DNA from: an uncultured Prevotellaceae bacterium
GTDB taxonomy: Bacteria > Bacteroidota > Bacteroidia > Bacteroidales > Bacteroidaceae
NCBI GenBank assembly: GCA_946540735.1
Contig: CAMNIN010000021.1
Span: 1-54,280, forward strand
Direction of reading: 5' to 3'
DNA length: 54,280 nt
In this document: piece after piece, positions 51,113 through 54,280 of the stretch
How the letters are laid out: the number at the start of each line of letters is the position of its first letter
How positions within the stretch are numbered: position 1 is the stretch's first letter
Position numbers and translations under genes: made by a program
Notes under the pieces: model-generated
Databases searched by the model: none
What the model was told of the DNA's origin: nothing
What the model saw: the letters and a program-made list of their open reading frames with translations, nothing else

Positions 51113-52891
51113 TCAATCCAATTCTTCTGCCACGGCGAGGTCCATACCACGCCAGATGAGGACGAGGCGATGCACCTGTGTAAGCCCGGCTGTGCGATCC
51201 ACATTCACGCTATCGGCGTAACGCAAAATCTGGTTAATGGCTTTCTCCCGGGCTGCTGCCAACTCAGCGTCAGTGGCCTTCGACGGAAGGTACTTCAGTT
51301 CCAGCACATAAGAGTGCTCGATATCAGGATAGATGCCGAGCATCGGTTGCAGGTAAATGTCGGCATAGCCGCCGCTGCCTTTGCCTGACCTGTCCCTTAC
51401 GCCAGCATCCAGTTCGGAGACCGGCAAATAAAGCTTAGTCATACATGTCTGCGAAAGGGTGAAGCCATGAACGAAAGCCTCTCCCTTCTGCTTGTCGCGC
51501 TGTGAGGCAAAGCGCTTCAGGGTGGCTGAGATATGCTCGAAGAAAGGCCGCCACTCGCCGTCAAGTGCCATATCAGCCATCAGTTGCCGACGTTCCTGTT
51601 CCTCAACAGACAGGTCATTCTCGCGGTAGGCAGCAGTCAGGTAGCCATACATCTGCTCACGCACCACCTGGTTGGGGATGCGGAACTTGATACCTTTAAG
51701 GCCTCCTCTTCCTGCGATGGTGAGCAGTCCGAAGTAGTAGAGCAGCGACACGAAATTGTCGGGGTCGGTGATTCCCTCCGAAGGAAAGGACCGCCTCAGA
51801 TCCGACGTGATGGTGCCCGTTTCAACAATGTGCTGGATGACTGATGCGTCGTGTTCGAATCCCCGGTCCTTGCGGATGAGCATCCGAAGTTTGTTGTAGT
51901 CAGTGCGGATGTTCGTGTCGAGCATGTCCTCAGGAAGCTGCCCTCTGTCCTTGGTGTAGAAATAGACGAAATAGAGCACCATGTCGCTGTTGTACATCGG
52001 AGGCTCGTCAAGGCTCTTCACGCTGAAACAATAGTTGTCATACCATGGCTTCATGATTTCTATCAGCTCGTCGGTGGTATGCCGGAATGTGAAATGCTGT
52101 CGGTAGTAGTCGAGCATCTGGCGCACCTCCTGTTCGGTGAAGCCAACCATGGCGTTGAACTCAGGCTCCATGGTGTAGTTGGTGCCGATGTTGAAGCCCG
52201 AAGTCAGATCGTCCATCGTCACAGGTCTTACGCCTGTGATGAAGAGGCGCTTGATGGAGGTGACGGCACCCGCTTTGATGGCATTGAATAAACCGCGGTA
52301 GGCGCCCGTGCCGTGCGTCTCCGACTTATAGTCATGCTCTGTGCCTGGATCAGATAGGATGGTGTTGGTGAAATGGTCGTACTCGTCGATGAACAGGTAT
52401 ATCTGCTGACCAGCCTTGTCACAAAGACGCACTAATGCAGAAAGCTGATTGGCCGCACCCTCCTCATTGCGGAGCACCTCAAGAGCATCGGCGGGCAGGC
52501 GGTCCGCATAATCTTCAACAAAGCCTTCAAATTGTATCCGGCAATATCCATCCATTCGTTTCTGGTATCCATCAAAACTGCCCGAGAAGGCAGAAAAGTT
52601 GAGATGCAGCACCAGATAGGTGTTGTGCTCCGGCGTGGGGTGCCGCCCTATCTAGAGGTCGCCGAACAAGCGTTCGAAAAGCGGAGCCTTCCTCACGTCA
52701 TAGTACTGGCACAGCATGCTCATCAGAAGCGACTTGCCGAAACGGCGGGGGCGTATGAAGAAGAAATAGCGGTTAGCGGCCTCTATCTCGGGGATGAAGC
52801 GGGTCCTGTCGACGTAATAGTAATTGGAGAGGCGCAAATCCTCCCAATTCTGCATGCCGTATGGGATGCGTTTGAGCTTCTGCTGTTCCAT
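51113..52891 (-). pseudogene. AAA-ATPase/PD-(D/E)XK nuclease gene with an in-frame amber stop
   Basis: A single reading frame of 592 codons interrupted once, by TAG at 52652-52654 (codon 80). Without it, the protein matches the family with an N-terminal AAA-ATPase (PF09820-type, Walker A RPRRFGKS, Walker B IYLFIDEYDHF) and a C-terminal PD-(D/E)XK nuclease (ADIYLQP...YVLELKYLP, here D and E-x-K). The bases around the stop read through in frame as FGDL-stop-IGRHPTPEHNTYLVLHL, and family members have a similar uninterrupted linker. The members are frequent in Bacteroidetes and often highly variable. The rest of the frame is intact, so the mutation looks recent. A downstream restart at 52612 could give a 499-residue protein lacking Walker A. 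Confidence 0.85.
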
Positions 52892-52917
52892 GCTCGTTGC
52901 TTTAGGGTTTGTCTAAG

Positions 52918-52925
52918 CAAATGTA
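52918..52925 (-). promoter_or_regulatory. -7 box of the AAA/nuclease gene
   Basis: Minus-strand TACATTTG, 26 bases before the ATG at 52891. A CAAA (TTTG) at 52950-52953 gives a 24-base spacer, longer than usual. Confidence 0.45.
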
Positions 52926-53083
52926 ATGAATAATCCCTGAATATGCAATCAAAGGCATGGAAAAAAGTATGATGACATCATCATTGATTCAAAATGAATA
53001 AACACAAATTTAAGGACGAGAACAAATAAAATGGAGTAATATTTCATTTTTATGGCAAAGTTTTGCTATATTTTTAAATTGAA

Positions 53084-53115
53084 TATCTTTGAATCCATTA
53101 TATTTTGTATCTTTG
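53084..53115 (+). promoter_or_regulatory. Two TATCTTTG boxes before the HTH gene
   Basis: TATCTTTG occurs at 53084-53091 and 53108-53115. The second is 30 bases before the ATG at 53146; the TTTG of the first could serve as a -33 element with a short 16-base spacer. Confidence 0.5.
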
Positions 53116-53145
53116 CGCCAAGCAGAAAACATAATCCATTAAATC

Positions 53146-53391
53146 ATGGACGATACCAAAGAGAAAGACGTAAAAAATTACAACCGTATTAAAGTTGTCT
53201 TAGCTGAGCAGAGACGTACCAACAAGTGGTTGGCCGAACAGTTAGGAAAAGACCAAGCAACTATCTCCAAGTGGTGCACCAACAGTTGTCAGCCAAGCAT
53301 TGAGCAGCTATTCAAGATAGCAGAGGTCCTAAATGTAGACGTGAAGGATTTACTTTGGTCAACGAGGCTAAAGCTCTCTGCTCTTGTCTAA
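53146..53391 (+). CDS. Cro/CI-type helix-turn-helix regulator
   Basis: An 81-residue DNA-binding protein. The HTH is in WLAEQLGKDQATISKWCTN, followed by QPSIEQLFKIAEVLNVDVKDLL, the usual XRE layout. Members of this subgroup are often the first gene of restriction or other accessory loci in Bacteroidetes. The last nine residues (TRLKLSALV) depart from the typical ending and the frame continues after the TAA directly into the McrB-like fragment, which suggests a deletion junction near the 3' end. Base composition is more AT-rich than the core genes. The regulator itself looks functional. Confidence 0.8.
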   Translation: MDDTKEKDVKNYNRIKVVLAEQRRTNKWLAEQLGKDQATISKWCTNSCQPSIEQLFKIAEVLNVDVKDLLWSTRLKLSALV

Positions 53392-53775
53392 AAGAGCGAC
53401 AATTATCATGTTATCAAAAGTATTAAGATACCGTCTGATGCGGCCGTGAGGTACACGTTCTTGATAATCGAGGAAATCAACCGAGGCAATTGCGCCCAGA
53501 TATTCGATGACTTGTTCCAACTACTTGATAGAAATGACGATACAGGTCGTTCCGACTATCCCATATCACCAGACGAAGACATTCAGAAGTTCTTGCTCAC
53601 AGACAAAAAGTATGGTTTTGCAGCATTGACGGACGAACAAAAAGCCCCCATACCCGAAGAGGTGCTAAACGGCGAACTGATGATACTGCCGCCCAACCTG
53701 CACATCTGGGCCACGATGATTTCAAAGGTGAATTCACAGAATTGGGGCATTCGTATAGAAAAAACTGAAGAATAA
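53392..53775 (+). pseudogene. Internal fragment of an McrB-like AAA ATPase
   Basis: The frame open after the HTH stop contains TFLIIEEINRGNCAQIFDDL, the Walker B region of McrB-type AAA+ GTPases, and LPPNLHIWATM, a sensor region. The Walker A part that should precede it is absent, and after WATM the expected NTSDQS-type sensor continuation is replaced by an unrelated tail ending at 53775. A GTG at 53446 could start a 109-residue product, but it would lack nucleotide binding. I read it as an internal piece left by deletions on both sides. Confidence 0.75.
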
Positions 53776-53784
53776 AAGTATTCA

Positions 53785-54280
53785 ATGGACAAAGAGAACA
53801 AACTGATACTCTATAAGGATGACGAGGGCAAGGTGAATGTGAACGTTCGTTTTGCCGACGAGGATGTTTGGCTGACACGTGAGAATCTTGCGGAGATTTA
53901 TGCGACCACCCCTCAGAATATCAGCATTCACGTTGGTAACATCTACCAAGACAAGGAATTGAGTGAAGAGGGAACTCGAAAGAAATTCTTTCTAGTTCGT
54001 CAAGAGGGTAAGCGACAGGTGCAGAGGGAAATTGACCATTACAATTTGGACATGATTATCGCCCTTGGTTATCGTGTACAGTCGCCCATTGCAGTACGCT
54101 TCCGTCGCTGGGCTACACAGCGTTTACATGAATATATCCAAAAAGGATTTACGATGGACGATGAGCGACTGAAGCAAGGGGGCAACCGATACTTTAAGGA
54201 ACTTTTACAACGCATCCGCGACATCCGCAGCAGCGAACGCAACTTCTATCAGCAGGTGACGGACATCTATGCTACATCGA
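53785..54280 (+). CDS. RhuM-family protein, cut by the window end
   Basis: An open frame from ATG at 53785 to the last base, at least 165 residues. The sequence matches the RhuM (virulence protein/Fic-like accessory) family: VWLTRENLAEIYATTPQNIS is a helix-turn-helix-like opening, followed by LDMIIALGYRVQSPIAVRFR and RWATQRLHEYIQKGFTMDD. The function of the family is not established; members are common in mobile and defence-related DNA. It starts 9 bases after the McrB fragment and has the same AT-rich composition. The 3' end is outside the window. Confidence 0.82.
   Translation, partial: MDKENKLILYKDDEGKVNVNVRFADEDVWLTRENLAEIYATTPQNISIHVGNIYQDKELSEEGTRKKFFLVRQEGKRQVQREIDHYNLDMIIALGYRVQSPIAVRFRRWATQRLHEYIQKGFTMDDERLKQGGNRYFKELLQRIRDIRSSERNFYQQVTDIYATS

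Noticed and set aside
52652..52654. TAG read as a sense codon (recoding or suppression).
   Set aside because: TAG is the normal stop of other intact genes in the window, and no suppressor tRNA is seen.
1..54280. CRISPR arrays, insertion sequences, rRNA operons, integrases or replication origins.
   Set aside because: No regularly spaced repeats, transposase or integrase motifs, rRNA sequence or dnaA-box cluster were seen on either strand.

Overview
The window looks like chromosome from a Bacteroidales bacterium, most likely a Prevotella-type (Prevotellaceae) gut or rumen species. The evidence is the many TAnnTTTG promoter boxes (the Bacteroidetes -7 element), numerous lipoproteins, a type IX secretion type-B sorting domain, a DUF4835 (PorD-type) gene, two secreted cellulase-type glycoside hydrolases and an anaerobic aspartate/fumarate operon. 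Genus assignment is an inference. Most of the window is GC-moderate, densely packed core genome. The last ~1.4 kb is visibly AT-rich and degraded.

Layout. 1-4.5 kb: DUF4835 gene, recN, and a secreted TPR protein with a dead trypsin-like domain. 4.5-5.4 kb: tRNA-Arg(UCU) and a small exported protein of unknown function. 5.4-9.4 kb, minus strand: a surface-polymer block with a GT-B-like enzyme, a LicC-like nucleotidyltransferase, a HisC-like aminotransferase and a TagF-like polymerase/transferase, followed by two lipoproteins. 10.9-13.5 kb: a GH9 cellulase. 13.5-18.7 kb, minus: dcuB, periplasmic asparaginase, porin and aspA, forming an asparagine-to-fumarate module, with a divergent AraC regulator. 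19.9-21.4 kb: a thioredoxin-type peroxidase and trxB. 21.5-24.6 kb: a GH5 cellulase facing a sodium:solute symporter. 24.6-28.8 kb, minus: the symporter, mfd and a polyprenol-phosphate mannosyltransferase-like gene. 28.9-33.9 kb, minus: one tight operon of DUF4369 lipoprotein, pyrC, a stand-alone MetH activation domain, a metallophosphoesterase and plsC. 34-34.7 kb: a DivIC/FtsB-like gene and a small membrane protein. 35-37.9 kb: a solitary SNF2 helicase. 38-44 kb: a nitroreductase-fold protein, a lipoprotein, a 770-bp gene-poor stretch with hairpins and a coding remnant, a serine hydrolase and a PMCA-type Ca2+ ATPase. 44.3-51.1 kb: a DUF3089 hydrolase, prolyl oligopeptidase, a small type-B-sorted protein and uvrA. 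51.1-54.3 kb: an AAA/PD-(D/E)XK gene broken by one amber codon, an HTH regulator, an internal fragment of an McrB-like ATPase and the start of a RhuM-family gene, resembling decayed defence or accessory DNA.

How the genes fit together. The dcuB-ansB-porin-aspA operon can bring in asparagine, deamidate it in the periplasm, deaminate aspartate to fumarate and exchange fumarate/succinate across the inner membrane. The GH9, GH5 and symporter genes fit beta-glucan use. The 5.4-8.3 kb operon plus the TagF-like gene could make and attach a nucleotide-activated amino-alcohol phosphate to a surface glycan, and this is the best candidate for an uncharacterised pathway here. Six promoters share the same TTTG-N20-TAnnTTTG geometry, which supports many of the operon starts chosen below.
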